Under the pieces are notes generated by a model, which did no database searches, was not told the DNA's origin, and saw only the letters and a program-made list of their open reading frames with translations. Of a stretch of 64,000 nt of DNA, positions 15,301-28,856 are shown in pieces (positions within the stretch are counted from its first letter, which is position 1; every line of letters starts with the position of its first letter). The position numbers were made by a program, and so were the translations under genes. The stretch comes from Lichenostomus cassidix (taxonomy: Eukaryota; Chordata; Aves; Passeriformes; Meliphagidae), in the NCBI GenBank assembly GCA_008360975.2, contig CM039182.1, positions 89,797,405-89,861,404 on the forward strand, read 5' to 3'.

Positions 15301-17829
15301 ATTACTCAAATCTGTAGAGTACAAAGGATTACAATCTGTAAACATGGTTTCTAGGGTAACATATGGGGATCTCAAGGGGAACACATCATTACACAAATAC
15401 ACTGAAACCACTAGAACCGTAATTCTCCTACTGCAGTAATTGTCCAAACAGCAGTAATTGTCAGCTGAATATCATTCAAGTTAAATCATGGTCTGGATTT
15501 TAGGCTAAGTAAAATCACTATATTCTGAACAGCTTTTACCCTGATTGCATGGACATGTGTTGGAGCTCCTATGCAGAACCACTCAAATCATGAACAAACC
15601 TTTGACTGATAGCTAATACTGCCACAGAATCAAATTTACAATACCAGGGAAAATTTAAACAAAACAGACCATGACTCGAGTATCAGAAGTTTTGATGTTT
15701 CACAGATCTATACCAGAGAAAAAGAAAAATCTTTAATGAAATTACAGACACAACAAATATCACATCTCTTCAGAATCTATAGGTAATATTTTAAGAGCAG
15801 GGATTGTACTATTACACGGTTTATAAAATTCTGCTTAGAGGAACAGAAGAAGCAAGAAAGCTGGCTTATATTTTTGCATAAAATTGTGAAGTAGAAGAAG
15901 CAGCACCTATGTTAAGGTACAGACATGAAAGACACTCATATATAGGTTTTTAAAGCATGACCTATCACAGACATTTGCATAAATATTCACTGAACCACTT
16001 AACCAAATAGAATGAGGACTGCAAGATTTAAAATCCCTTGTCCTGATCCTTCTCAAGGTCAGCGAAATGTTTAAAAACACCTTTGAGGTGAGGAGAAAGA
16101 GAAAAGCAAGTGAGCCAAATGTTGCACTTCTCTGTCTTGTCAGCCTCCTTTGAACCAGCAGGCAGAACAGCCATGAAGCAGCACAAACTCAGAATGCCAT
16201 GGAGATGCAGATGTCTGCAAAATGTGCTCTTCTTAAACATCTGTCTTGGCAAACACATCAGGAGAGCTTCTCATCTCATCAGCCTTTTGCCAGTCTGACA
16301 CTGAAAAGTTGTCATTTCCGTGAAAATGCCAGCCCCTTCTCAGAAATGTATGCAAAGTCCCTGCGAGAGCAGAGAGATCCATACTCTTTACAAGCATATT
16401 GTTTGTATCACAGAACTGGACTATGGGGGTTTTTTTGTAATTTGATACACTTCTTTGCTGACATACTGGAAATGTATGAAAGTAGCAGTCCTCTTTGCCA
16501 GCTGGAAACTACTTTTATTTGGAGCATTTTTTATTATTATCAGCAAGAAAGGTGAATCATTACTAAATACAGTAAGCATGACTTTTTAATGAGTCCTGTG
16601 GCAGTTATTTTTTTGTTCAGGGATTATTCAAAGTTCTTCATTAAAGATTCTTTAAGTTTTTAGAATTATTGTCCACAATCTCTTAAAAAAGAAAAAAAAA
16701 AAAAGGTGGTTTTACTCCCATCATGGAGCAAGAAGAAAAAGAGTCTGTTGTCCCTTCCTTTTCTGGTAAAGAGAACTTAGGAAAACTTGGCTCTTCCAGC
16801 TGTAACAGCACTCTGAAATAACATACCTTTCAATTTATAATGTTAACATTCTTGCAGACACAACTGCATCATCCTGTCTTTAGATATGAAATAAAAATTT
16901 GTCATTTCCCTGCTCACATTGGAGCATGTGATCAGTCTGAGTACTTGCATTCATGAGGGTACAGCCACCTTAGCAATAAACAAAGTTTCCAGAACAAAAG
17001 TTCCCGCTCTTTAAGAAACAAACTGTAACAGCCAACAGCTGAACAGCCAGAGAAGATTCGTAATGAATCTTGCCTAACACTAGATCATACAGGTGACTCC
17101 AAATAAAAGGAAACCTTAATTTAAACATTTAAAACTACTTTTATCCTGTGTGGATGTCCCCTTTCTGTTACTCCACAAGTTGCAGAGTGAAAACAAGAAT
17201 CTGATGTTTTGAACCCTTGGGTCTCACTCAAGTCTGTACAGAAATGCAGCTATTTTTGATGTTGAAACATTTTCTGGCATAAATGCTTGCTCGCAGCTAA
17301 CTACCAAATGCTGCCAGAATTTCTCCCTCTCTCCCCCATGCAGTATTTGACAACACAAAGTGCTGCTCATCCAGACATAAAAACCATATATGGATGCAGC
17401 CTTCAAACAAGTGCTGAGCACTCCAAATCTTCTTTCAGATCCAGCTGCTATATACATCTGTCTGTAAGTACCAGCTAAAGCTTATTTATGCTTTGTCAGC
17501 AAGCAGACTTTCTGTTCCAGGCTTCCTCAATACCCATATTATTAGCCCACTGAATTCTGAATTGTCAGAGGATAAGCAAGATGCAAAGCTGCTCTGGTTA
17601 CTTACTGAAGGGGAGAGGTGGAGAAATAGCAGAAAATCAGAACATTCAACAACTGCACATTTAGGTGGCTTCTCCTCTGAAAAACATCAAAACCAAAGGA
17701 GGAAGGAAAGATTAATTCCTTCAACAGGAATCTTCCTTTCAGTTCCCCTACAGGGAGCATGGTTTACCTCTTAATAATATCAGTCATTTCCAAAAGCCAA
17801 ATACAATTCTCATCAAAGACCAAACATCA

Positions 17830-17935
17830 CAACCACACACACACTCACACACACAAAAAACCCCAAAAAACCAAAACAAAACAAAAAAATCAAACAACCA
17901 AACAACAACAAAAAATAAACAAACAAACAAAAAGT
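17830..17935. repeat. CA microsatellite grading into an A/C-rich simple repeat
   Basis: CA repeats are followed by CAAAA, AACAA and AAAC units over about 105 bases. The 141-codon open frame across it is low complexity and not a gene. Confidence 0.95.
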
Positions 17936-18332
17936 AAACCTGGCAGAAGTAATTTATACAAGATTGCCAACCTTTCTGTCATCAAAACATATTTCAGAAA
18001 TTTAGAACCGTTTTGGACTTCTGCAGAGAGTGCTCATCATCACCTCTTTCTCCTATCTCAGGCTCCATATGGCGGCTGTGCTTCCTCTACCACAAGAATG
18101 TGCTGGACATGGTTTCTAGGAATCAGTACCTTATCATTGCTGCCTCAAAATATGCCTGCCACCTTATCGCTCACCATCTGGTGAGAAACTGGCCTCTCTG
18201 TTGAGTAATCAGTGCCCTGCAACACTTAGGAGTCACTGTGATCTCTAAACCATTCATTTTTGAGAACTTAGATTGGTAGAGTAGCAGAAGAGAAGCAGTA
18301 CTTAAAAGGAAGGGAAAGGAAGATAGGGGGAG

Positions 18333-19631
18333 TGTGGTGGTTTTGATTGGCCCAAAACATCAGTAAAGCATTTTTAACATCTAGGAGAAATTTGGACCCC
18401 TCAGAAGCTGTTGTGGTAGGCCTGGGGAGGTGCCTGAGGGGTGGGAAGTGGCACAAAGATGGCTCCTGTGTGTCCTGAGTGAAAGTTCTGGAAGTTTTTA
18501 CATCAAGTTCAGCAGAGCCAATCTCTGATGGTTCTGAAGGTGATGGACATGCTGCCGGCCAAGTTTGGGCCAATTGGAGGCGCTGGCTATGCCTCTGTGA
18601 AAACATATTTAAGAAAAATTCAAAACAAAGCAGGCACGCACTTCTTTCACTTCTTTGTAGTTGGAGGAGGAGGAGGTGGAGGTGAAAATATGAAGAAGGA
18701 GAACAGCATGGAGAGTGCCAAGGTCAGTGAAGAAGGTGGAGGAGGAGGTGCTCCCAGTCCCGGAGCTGTAAACTCTCTGCTAGCCGTGGTGAAGGCCATG
18801 GGGGGAGCAAGAGGTCCCCCTGCAGCCCATGGAGTCCACAAGGATGCAGAAATCCACCCACAGCCCACTCCAGAGGAGCAGGTGGATGCCTGGAAAAGAC
18901 TGTGAACCAGTAGGAGTCTCATTTAAGAGTTAAAACTGCAAAGGCCTTGCAAAGGAGAGAAAGGCCTTTTCCGTGCTCCTGGCATGGAAGCAGCCTGGCC
19001 TCGGCTTGGGAGAGTCTGCACAGCACCTTATGGACAAAAAGACTCATGTTGCAGCAAAATTCGGGCGGGATGTTGCTTGTGAGATTGAACCCATGCCAAA
19101 GAAGTTCCCAGAGGACTTTCTCTCGTGGGAAGGACCCCTGGCTAAGTAGAGAGCCCCCTCTCCCTGATTGGGCTGACCAGAAAACCCCTACCCTGCCCCC
19201 TGTCTGTGTTGCTGGTTTAGAAAGAGGGAAGGGGGGTGAGCGCAGAGCCTGCTTCTTAAGAGGGTGGGGGGTGAGAGCAGGAGAACTGTCTGGAAAGAGA
19301 GAGAGAGAAGTAGAGATAAAGAGTATTCATAGTGGAAGAATTGTAGTGATTAATAGATTTAAGAACCTGCTCTGTGGACTGAGAGAATGCCCCACACCCT
19401 GCCCCCTACCCAGGTTGTTGGTTATAAAAGAGGAAAGGGGGTGAATACTATAGGTTCATAAGAGGGAGGGGAGGGAGTGAACAAAATAATGTATGAAAAG
19501 TTTATTTTTGCCTTGCATCTATCCTCCAACTCTGTTAGGTAATTGAATCACTTTTTTGCAACTTAAGCTTGGAGCCTGGTTGCCCTCTTTTTGTGCGTCC
19601 TCCTGGCAATATCCTATCTCAAACCTTGACA
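18333..19631 (+). mobile_element. Long, GC-richer solo LTR-like element (avian ERV)
   Basis: This block of about 1.3 kb is richer in G and C than its surroundings. It carries phrases characteristic of a long bird ERV LTR family as I recall it: CTGCAGCCCATGGAG near 18823, GAGGAGCAGGTGGATGCC near 18874, and CTCGTGGGAAGGACCCC near 19122. It begins TGTGGTGG at 18333. If it ends CTTGACA at 19631, both ends are directly flanked by GGAG (18329-18332 and 19632-19635), a possible 4-bp target duplication. A GGA-rich microsatellite (18663-18683) lies inside. Open frames of 165 and 125 codons here are by-products of the GC-rich repeat sequence and match no retroviral protein I know. The exact right boundary is uncertain. 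Confidence 0.68.
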
Positions 19632-20589
19632 GGAGCTATAAAACGGCCTTATTTCAAGGACTATCTGGGACTATCTATTCAGCAATCAGCATTTAAACAT
19701 ACAGAAGACAACGAATTTGCCATAAGTTCAAGCCACTTATCTTCCTCAACAGCATAACTGGCATAAGGGAAAAAGAGAAGCAGCAGATGTGATGATACAC
19801 TCATTTTTTCAAAACTTGATATTCCGTCATGACAGTCTTGTAAGAGGACTAGCAAAGGCAGTGAAGATTTATTTACAATAAAGTGACCACTTACTTGATA
19901 GGAAATATGCATATCAGTTATATAAAAGTTTGATTGCAAATACATTTCAATTGGAATAGAATATGAATTTGTCTTTGGTCGAGCTCTTTTGAACACAATA
20001 ATTTAAAATTTGAATGTCAGAGAAAACCAAATAACCAGTTTGCAGATGTCACTGATCTGAAGGCCTCACACCAGAGATAGATGTGGTATCAAAATAATCC
20101 CAATATGTTGGGAAGATATTCCATAGGCAAACACAAAGAATTGTGGCATGAAGAAGTGAAATGCATAATAGGATATAAATGACTGAATAGCTAGAGCATA
20201 GAGGACCTTAAACTGACAGACTCAATTAAGTAATGTTGCTGTTGTGAAAGGAGCATCTGTTTTAGCATATATTGGTAGGACTGTCATATATATGACCAAA
20301 GTGATAAAGATCATTCTACTCTGTGTTCAATCAGCTTGGCTGGAACACAGCAGCCACTTCTCAGAATCACACTTCAAGAAAGCAGAGAAATAAGATAAAT
20401 GCTCAGGAGAAGAATGGTGGTAGGTTTACAAAACATGGCCTATTGAGACAGGTGGAAGAAATTATTGCTCAGCCTTGGAAAAAAACTACTGAGGAGACTC
20501 TCTAAAACTATATTAAGATTTATAGTAAAACATAACCTTATCAATATGCTCTCATATTCACTGAGAGGGAAACAAAAAGTAATCAGCTT

Positions 20590-20880
20590 CAGTGGTATCA
20601 TGGAACCAAAAACAGCTCGAGTTGGAAGTGACCTCAAACAGATCCTGTTCCAATCCCCCTGTCACAGGCAGGGATGTCACCCACTAGACAGGTTGCCCTA
20701 AGCCCCATCCAGCCTGGTCTTTAACATGTCCAGGGATGGGACATTCACCACCTCTCTGAGCAACCTGTTCTAATGCATCACCACTTTTAGTAAAGAATTT
20801 CTTCCTAATATCTAATTAAAGTCTCTCCTATTTTAGTTTAATACAGTGCCCCCTTTGTCCATGTAAAAAGTTGCTCTGCT
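20590..20880 (-). mobile_element. CR1 LINE, 3' end fragment
   Basis: This is about 290 bases of CR1 tail in reverse orientation. It reads GAGTTGGAAGTGACCTC, then a CCCCCTGTCACAGGCAGGG stretch, then ACCTCTCTGAGCAACCTGTT and AAAGAATTTCTTCCTAATAT. These are hallmark phrases of avian CR1 3' ends. It is a 5'-truncated copy with no coding sequence. Confidence 0.9.
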
Positions 20881-23072
20881 GGTAGCAGAAGAGACTCAGG
20901 TTACCTTTGAGGCATAATTTTAAGAACTGTTCCACACTGGAGAGGCTGCAGAATGTCAGTCATCAAAGCTTTTGCAAAGAATGTTCCATGGGTATCTGTA
21001 AAGGATGAGTTAGGTATATCCATCTATGAATGGAAAGGAACTATGTGGCCTTTCTGAAGTCCAAAGGCCACTCTCCATGGTGCTTAGGGCACAAGGAGGT
21101 CCAAAGTGACCAACACGGAGCAGCCAAGGCTGGTTTCTCCATCAAGGAAGGCAAGCCAGAGAGTAAGGCAGACAGCAAGGGCACAAACCTGCAGTACCCA
21201 AAACGGAACAGCAAAGCAGGTCTAGTGGCAACAAGATTTCAAACTAATGGACAGGTCTGCAATACTTAGGCAGGTCCACGGCCAGAGCAGGGAGTTAACT
21301 GCACAAATAAGTGTCTGGCTCAATGGGATATGTGGCCATAGCTGCAATAAAGGTCAGGTAGCAGCAAAGAGCAAGGATCTGAATTTAAAAACAGCACTCA
21401 AGTGAAATGGAAACAAACCCCTGTAAGCCTTCTCACAGCTTTCTCAGTCTTCCTTGGCAGCAGCTGGATCCAAGGCCACACTGCTGCACTGACTTTAAAC
21501 TTAGGCTGCCAAACCCACTGAGTGGAATAGATGCACTTGGAGACCTAACAAACACATAGAAAGTGACATGGAAACCAGTGCAGCTTTCATTTACTTTTCT
21601 TCAGTAGGTACCTACTAATGTTTTTGTGGTTTTAGCAAGTATTATCCACAAATTAGTACTCTGGCATAAATTAACATTTTTAGTTGCTGCTTCAGGAGTG
21701 CTAGTACAGTTCCAGGGTGAAAAAACTGAATCAGCATAGTAATAAAAAATCCAGACATATGCATGGATAATACTAATATACTAAAAGTACTGTCTTCTTG
21801 GAATGAATACATATAGGTAGAAAATATATATACATAGAGGTAGAAAATTATAGCAGATGAATATAAATGGTCTGACTGATTATAGTAATTGCAATGTTTT
21901 TAAATGTTAATATTGTTTTAGTAAGCTAAATTTTGTTATACAAGTCAATTGCAAAAGCATTCTGTAACTGTAGAATTATTAAAATCAAGAGAGGTTTGTA
22001 AGTATTTTTATTCATAGAATAAATGAAATTACTTGAGAGTATGCCATCTGTTGAGTAAAAATCATAATGTAAATGTAATTAAAATTGTATTACTAATTAG
22101 TAGCAATGTACCAAATATTTCCTTTTAGAAAACCTTCAGTATTTCAAAGCTACACCACTGCAGGAGCAGCACACCTGGATTCCATCCAGGGATCAACTAC
22201 ATCCCTTTATAATAGATATTTCACCTGACCTTCTAATCTAAAGCTTGTGCTTGCTACTTTACAGTCAGCTTTTCTTCAAGCCAACTTGTCAAACACATGG
22301 GTCTCGTTTTCCAAATGCCAGCAATAATCTGAAGTACGATCACCCAGAATGCCTTATCTTCAGGAAAGCAATAGGTGGGGTCATTCTCTTCTGTTAAGAA
22401 AACAGAAATAAGTGTTCAACATGACAGGCCTCAGATCTGTGAGACTCAGCTGGCCATGCAAAGCTTCACTTATCAGAACCCACAATTCCCCGTCAGCTTG
22501 GATTCCTCTCTCCTTCTGAACTAAAAACCTATCCGCTAGCTTGAAGTGCCACACAGGGCCTGGGCTTCCACACAAAACTATTCCAAAAAAAAACGAGTTG
22601 CTCCCTAGGCCTGCCATGTTCCTACAGCACAATATTTTGTTCAAGTCTCAGTGAAAGAGTCAGAGGTGGCTGACGATAGACTGGTGAGAATACAAAATGG
22701 CAGCCCCACTACCAATTACTGGTTTAACTATAAGCAAGTTCCAATGCTGCTGAAATCAGTGGCTAAAGATCCAGAAGAGGATTTTAGTTTTAAGATGGCA
22801 ATATCTTTAAATTGTTGTAGTAAATGAGAGAAGTTCTCCACAGTGTTTAATTCAAGTGTTGCAAATTTAATGTGTTATCTGTTGGATAAGATTGTGATTT
22901 TCAGAGCTAATCTAGGTAGGTGATGGAGATGATGCTGCTTTTGCATTTGCATTCTATCTGTCCAACATTAATCTTTACACGAACTGGCACATACTTGAGG
23001 AATTCTGCTGCCTGTGGTAACTGCTATCAAATCACTCAATGCATACAATATATGCAACTGAATCCTTTTAAT

Positions 23073-23154
23073 ATTCCATCATAGACAGTATAATTTGATG
23101 GATTAAGTCAGTTTAATTGATGCTTAAAGTGATGGAATTTTCCAAATTATACTG
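23073..23154. repeat. Two interleaved inverted repeats
   Basis: ATTCCATC (23073-23080) pairs with GATGGAAT (23131-23138). CAGTATAATTTG (23086-23097) pairs with CAAATTATACTG (23143-23154). The order A-B-A'-B' would form a pseudoknot-like fold rather than a plain hairpin if transcribed. No known RNA family is recognised. Confidence 0.6.
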
Positions 23155-23430
23155 ACTTGGAATGTTGTAAGAATGTCTCAAAAATTAAACCTAGAGTTTG
23201 CTGGTAACACAGACAGACTATAAGGTGTGGTGTTAATCACTCACTTTAAGATTCCTCCAGCTCCCTGTTTACCAGTGCCCAGAGTAGGTTTTGATACTTT
23301 GGCATATTTCTATAAAAAGGCCTTTGCATTATTAACTAAGAACAGTGAGTGACTGAAAAAAGGCTCAGGGTTGTGAGATCACAGTTTGTCAGGCAACAAT
23401 ATCTGGAGACAAAACTGTGAGCTGACCAAA

Positions 23431-23515
23431 TCATAGAATCACACAATAAGCTAAGTTGGAAGGGATCCACAAGGATCATCAAGTCCAATTCCTGCACAGG
23501 ACCATCCCCAAGAAA
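23431..23515 (-). mobile_element. CR1 LINE, very short 3' end fragment
   Basis: About 85 bases start ATCATAGAATCACACAATAA and continue AGTTGGAAGGGATCCACAAG and TCATCAAGTCCAATTCCTGC. This is the extreme 3' end of a CR1 in reverse orientation, severely 5'-truncated. Confidence 0.9.
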
Positions 23516-25161
23516 GTACAAGTGAGGAATCTTTCCTTTGGATGTGAAACAGGGTAGCATTTGATATATATTATTAATTCTCATACTTTTCTCAATCTAA
23601 GGCTTTCTAAATCCTGCACTCTGCCCCCCTCAAAAAAGGTGTAGTTTTTCATGTTGTAGTTATTCCTTCCAGATCCTGGACTCCAGTTCTTCTCCTATTT
23701 TCACAAAAACTTACTGAAGTGTTTCCTCTGGTTCTTTTTGTTTAAAAAAGACATGCAAGATACTTTTATTTCATGAAAGTTACAAGCAGGTAAGAAGTTA
23801 ACAATTAATAGTATGTTTTTCATACTAGTAGTGCCAATTATATGCTGTTTAAGCTTATCATCTAATTGCATGGTAGTGCTGGCTTCAGAGATGGCATGAC
23901 ATTAAGTCAGACTTGTGCTGCATTTCCCAGCAGTGGAATATTCAATTATTTGTTCTGACTCATGTAATTCCCTGTATTCCAAGCTTGTTAATGTCATTAC
24001 AGGGCTGAAATAAAGTGATTACTCTAAATGAGTATTTATCCGATAGGCAATGCAATTCCTGCCTCCTCCGGCTGACAACAGATGATTGCAAGTGTTCTCT
24101 TCTACTCCCTCACCTGCACTTCCCCCTCCTTCCCCTGTCAAGGAGGAAACCATAACATTGTGGTGCTCTGTGAAATACTGTCAGATGGCGTAAAATATAT
24201 ATAATAAAATAAAAAGAAGCGCAACCTTCCCCAGCAGAGTTAAAGCTAATGACCACTGCTTCCACTCCCAGTCAGTGATGACAGGTTGAACTAACTGATA
24301 ATGGCATGCCTGCTGTTGAGCTGGCCACTTATGTTATTTCTCTTGACATGGTTCTGGGGAAGGCCTAATTTTTTTGACATTTGACCATGCAAATTTGAGT
24401 CCTGATACATTATTCTGCATTTACATCCTCCCAGTGTTGCTGTTTAAAATGTGCTACAAGCTCCTTGAGCTCAGCTAATAAAGGCCACAGAATGAAAGAA
24501 AGTTAAATATGAATGTAAGAGGAGACCTAAATGAAGGGCTAGCTTGTACATCTCAGAGATGACCTTCTGGAAATGAGCAAGTGGAAAATCCTTTTTAAAG
24601 CAAATGGTAAGAAGTGTAACACCGATCTTTTTTCTTCAAAATTTTTTTAAAGATTCTAAAATATTCACAAAAAGGAAAACATTAAGTTTTACATAGACAT
24701 TTCTTCAGTCAGCAATTCAGCTGAGTGTATTTTAAGCCTAGGTTCCATTAATGACTCTTAGTAATACACCTTTCTCAAAGAGGCAGAAATTCATAGTGCT
24801 TCATTAAATATAAGGAAAAATACAGTCTGCTCTCTCTTTCTTTTCACTTGCTCTTAAATTTTTCACATTGTTGAAGTCCAAATGTATTACCTGTGAGCAA
24901 ACCCAACTTTTTTCCATCTCTTATAATTAATTTGTATAAATTTACTGCTTATGAACAGCAGTAGCTTGACAGCTCTGAAAAAACATCTCCTTTAGCTACA
25001 GAAAGGGTGTAGATTGGGCTTGTGGCTCCCCTGCTAAGGCTTTTACATCAAACCTCAATGCATCATATGCAGGGAGAGGTCAGCATTGCATGAGCTATTT
25101 ATACTTCCATAAGTCAGGGAAGTTGTGGTAAAACTTTCATTCCCAGGTTCTTCTCTGTTAC

Positions 25162-25183
25162 CTCTCTCTCTCTCTCTCTCTCT
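25162..25183. repeat. (CT)n microsatellite
   Basis: About eleven uninterrupted CT units. Confidence 0.97.
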
Positions 25184-28100
25184 TATTGTCTGTTTACTAC
25201 AACAAACCTCTCAGTGCACAAGCCAATATAGAATTTTTTCTGGCTTGCATGTTCTGCCTCACTCTCACATAAAAACTCCAGTAATGAGATGGCTGCAAGA
25301 AGATTATTCTGCATCCAGACTCCAGTGTCTGCCATGCAGCAAGCACAAGAAATATATCAGACTTCCCCTAGTTAATCACTCTGGAAAATAATGGATTTTA
25401 TAAAAAGCACAAATCAGGATTTCTAAAAACAAATAAAACAGTAATCTACCATAAAGAAGAAAACTTTAACCACTGTGCAATATGGACCTCCAAGTCAGAC
25501 ATTCACTCTAAAGCTACTTACTGTAGCTTGTGTTTAACTATACTCACACTCTCCTTCCTTTCCTTGCAAGTACATCTGATTTCACATTTGCCAGTGACTA
25601 AATACTCTGCAACACGAAATGTAAGACACACTCTGTGTGATCTCAGTATGTTTCAGCTAGAAAACTTGAAGATGTTACTATTGCACTCTATCGTGTGCCA
25701 ACTACATTATACTACATCATATTGTTACCAGTTTGGAAAATTATGTTGTAAGGAAAGCAAAGTAACACCAAAGGGCTGGGTTTATTTTCTTTATATTTCT
25801 TATGTCTGCTGGTAGCAAGACTTGTTTTTCAAATTCTTATTTGAAACACGTATTAAATGGGTACCTTAAATCTAATTCAGACTGTCCAACAGTTGAAAAA
25901 GATCTTATTATCAGTCACTATGTAAGTATGAAGGCACTTCCTCCACTTTTCAAGTGTTTCTTTTGCAAGACAAACACCAGCAACAACTTGATCAGTCATC
26001 CTGTATTCACACTGAGGTCAAGGAATATGATTTTTTCCTACCTGCTCTACACGGATGGTCCCTCCAGAAGACTCTTTGCAGATGTATCTGATTGCTAATC
26101 CTTAGTATCTCTCCTTCTCACCTGCTCCACAAGGTGGGTCACGTTAAGGAAGCCATTTAACCTCTCTTTACCCAAGATGATTTTAGAGCCACTTACCATC
26201 CTCTTCTCCTGCCTCTGTGGCTTACATGGACAAGAGCAAAATGCCTTCCCTTGCCCTGTGGAAAAGGAGAAGACTAGAAGGCAAGTGTCCAAACCTACAT
26301 CAAAAAAGACAAATATAGCAGTCCAAATAAATGTCTGAATATGCTCATTTTTACCAGAGAAAATTTTACCATCCTAGTACCTGCTTCTCTTAGTGTGTGT
26401 GATACCTAGTGTGTTTAAAATATTTTCAAGCTACCTGGAATAACCCAGTTTCTTCTTTCCTTCATCTTTAAGGACACATAATTAAAAATAAGTGGTGGAT
26501 TTGTAGCACCATACTGACCAGAATTTGCACATCATTTAACAGAAGCAAACCAAACCAGAAACAAACTGGACTACGTATTCATTGTGCTAGACAGCATTGT
26601 AAGTGAAAATCAAGGGAGGATGCTAATGAACAGCCAATAAACCAACCCAGAAATCAATTAGATTTCTACCAGAAGGATACCACCTGAGAAAATATCGGTA
26701 TCTGTAGTTGGTCAGAAAGTAGCAGTAACAACACCCAACACCTTAAAAATTCTGTACATTTTTCTGTTTGTACATCTGTATAAAATATGTTCACATCCTG
26801 CTAAAGCATGAATCACCTTGAAAATCCTCCACCTCAAGTGCTGCTTCATCCCAGAGCAGCTGAGGCTTCGGGGGAAGCCATGAGAAACAGCTGGCTATGC
26901 AATATCTTCCCACCAGTTACCTCACTTAAACTACAGAGGTTACAATCTAAGGCATATAGTCCAAATTAAATAGCATTTCCCTCTGCAATTCTTTAATTCC
27001 ACTGGGACTGATACCTGAGATACAATTTGAACGTCCATGTCAGATACCCATGTGACAGCTTTAAAAATGACAATGTGGGCATGAGAAATCCCAAATTTGC
27101 TTTGTAATTTCCATTTGAAAACTCAACAGACACCTGCAACATTTGCTGTGCTAAAGGGAAATAGTATTTTAGCACCGTATTTCCCTGGAGGGAAAAATCA
27201 TGAACATCCCAGAATTCATCACCAGTCTGGTTTTGTAATCCAGTAACACAATAGCCATGAACCCAGTAATACAGAAAATAAAAGATCTGAAGCAAACAGA
27301 CACCAATTTTTCAAAAAACTGTGGTGCAGACAGTTTTTAAACACTGCAGAGCATGTTTGTCTGGGGGAAAAGAGTTCCAAAGGCACAGTGGCATGAGTGG
27401 AAACTAGAAGAGCGAAAAAGGACACAGGCCAAACCTATAAACACCTTCAAGATCATGTTTCCTCTCCTTTTACTATTGGAAAAAAATTCCACTGTGTGTA
27501 AATGCTGCTCAGTAGTTATTTACTTAGAAAGGTTGATGTCCAGGAATGTAAGCTCAAGGGTTTCTAGACCTACCCAAGCTGTCTCCATTTCACTTCCAAC
27601 ATTTCTCACCTGAGCACTTTCCAGGGAAATGAAGAACTAAAATAAATTATATGATGGAACAACAGAATGGGATATTAACTTCTTAGAAGAGAGTAAAAAC
27701 ATGAGAGTTTCTATTTTGTTTCAAATACATAAAGTCTCTTCTCAAGGTCAGATTATTACACCTCTCCTATATCAACAAAAGAAGAGTTAGAATTTAAAAA
27801 TACCTTACAGTTCCAATCTAATTTTTATAGCATGTAACAGCACTGTATAAATTGCACGGGCTGTCAAAGATTAATATTAGCCAATTTTTACAGCAAATTA
27901 CTTTAAATATTAGCATTTTCCTGTTTATATCTCAGCAAATAACCCAAATTTTTAACCATATTGAATAACAGCTACATACTACACAGTTTAGCAGCTTTTT
28001 TAAGTGAAAGTGACTTTAAAAAGAGCAATACAAATATTTAAGTATTACATACACGAACATATATACTGCCCGCTGCAGAATGAAATTATACCACCTGGGA

Positions 28101-28842
28101 TGCTCTCTTTCAAAAAAGGATACATTAATAAAATACATACAATAGATTTAGAAACATTCAACTGTTATCTAAGTACTCACATAACTTGAAGCACACGTTT
28201 AATTCTTTCCTACATTAGGACCATGTTTTATGGAATATCCATTCAGACATTCCCATTGCAATTGAAAAGTATTTAGCCAGCAGCTGCATCTTTAAAAACA
28301 CATCCTGAATTACTGACCAGTCATGAAAACATCAATAAATCTCTCAAACTGGAACTTCTAATGGGCACTAGAATTTAAGGGCTATTACAAGGATTTTAAA
28401 TAAACTCACAAAACTCACAGATAAGTGAGCAGTAAAGCTTGGTCAGGTTATCAATAATAAAATCAGAATAAAAAGTACAGTTCATGCCTAAGAGAAAACT
28501 AGTCTATGCAGAGCAAGCAGGTAGATCCCTTCCAAAGACCATTACTTCTTAAATCCCATCTCTTTACAAGATTAATACAGGATTAATATCAGTGCAGCTG
28601 TATTTTTGTCACTTTAGCTAACCACAAATATTCTGCTTCTACATGACATTACCTTAATGCTAGCTAAGTATAACTTGCCATGATCTGGGGTTATTTGCTG
28701 CTGCAATTTTAGCTTGCGCTCATACTTTGTCCCAGGCAATAAATAAAAAAACCCTACGTGACTAAAATAACTTTTTCCAGAGCCATTTTGATCTTGCCTG
28801 TCCCTACTTGCAATTTCTGCTACCTTTGCAGTTTCTGTTATT

Positions 28843-28856
28843 AATATATATATATA
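28843..28856. repeat. Short (AT)n run
   Basis: About seven alternating AT units. Confidence 0.95.

Larger units (their letters stand above)
1..17829. other. Non-coding AT-rich sequence; no gene seen
   Basis: Apart from the short simple repeats listed, I find no recognisable gene, RNA or interspersed repeat. All open frames are short (118 codons or fewer), scattered on both strands, and lack domains or flanking splice signals that build a gene. Some unusually even, non-repetitive stretches (for example 7.85-8.15 kb) could be conserved non-coding elements, but this cannot be judged from one sequence. Confidence 0.65.

Noticed and set aside
17759..18184. 141-codon frame rich in Lys, Gln, Thr and His
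   Set aside because: It is a translation of the CA and A/C simple repeat.
18528..18905. 125-codon frame with poly-Gly, gene-like in appearance
   Set aside because: It lies wholly inside the LTR-like block, and its glycines come from the GGA microsatellite.
18947..19444. 165-codon frame on plus
   Set aside because: It is also inside the LTR-like block, with no retroviral protein motif.
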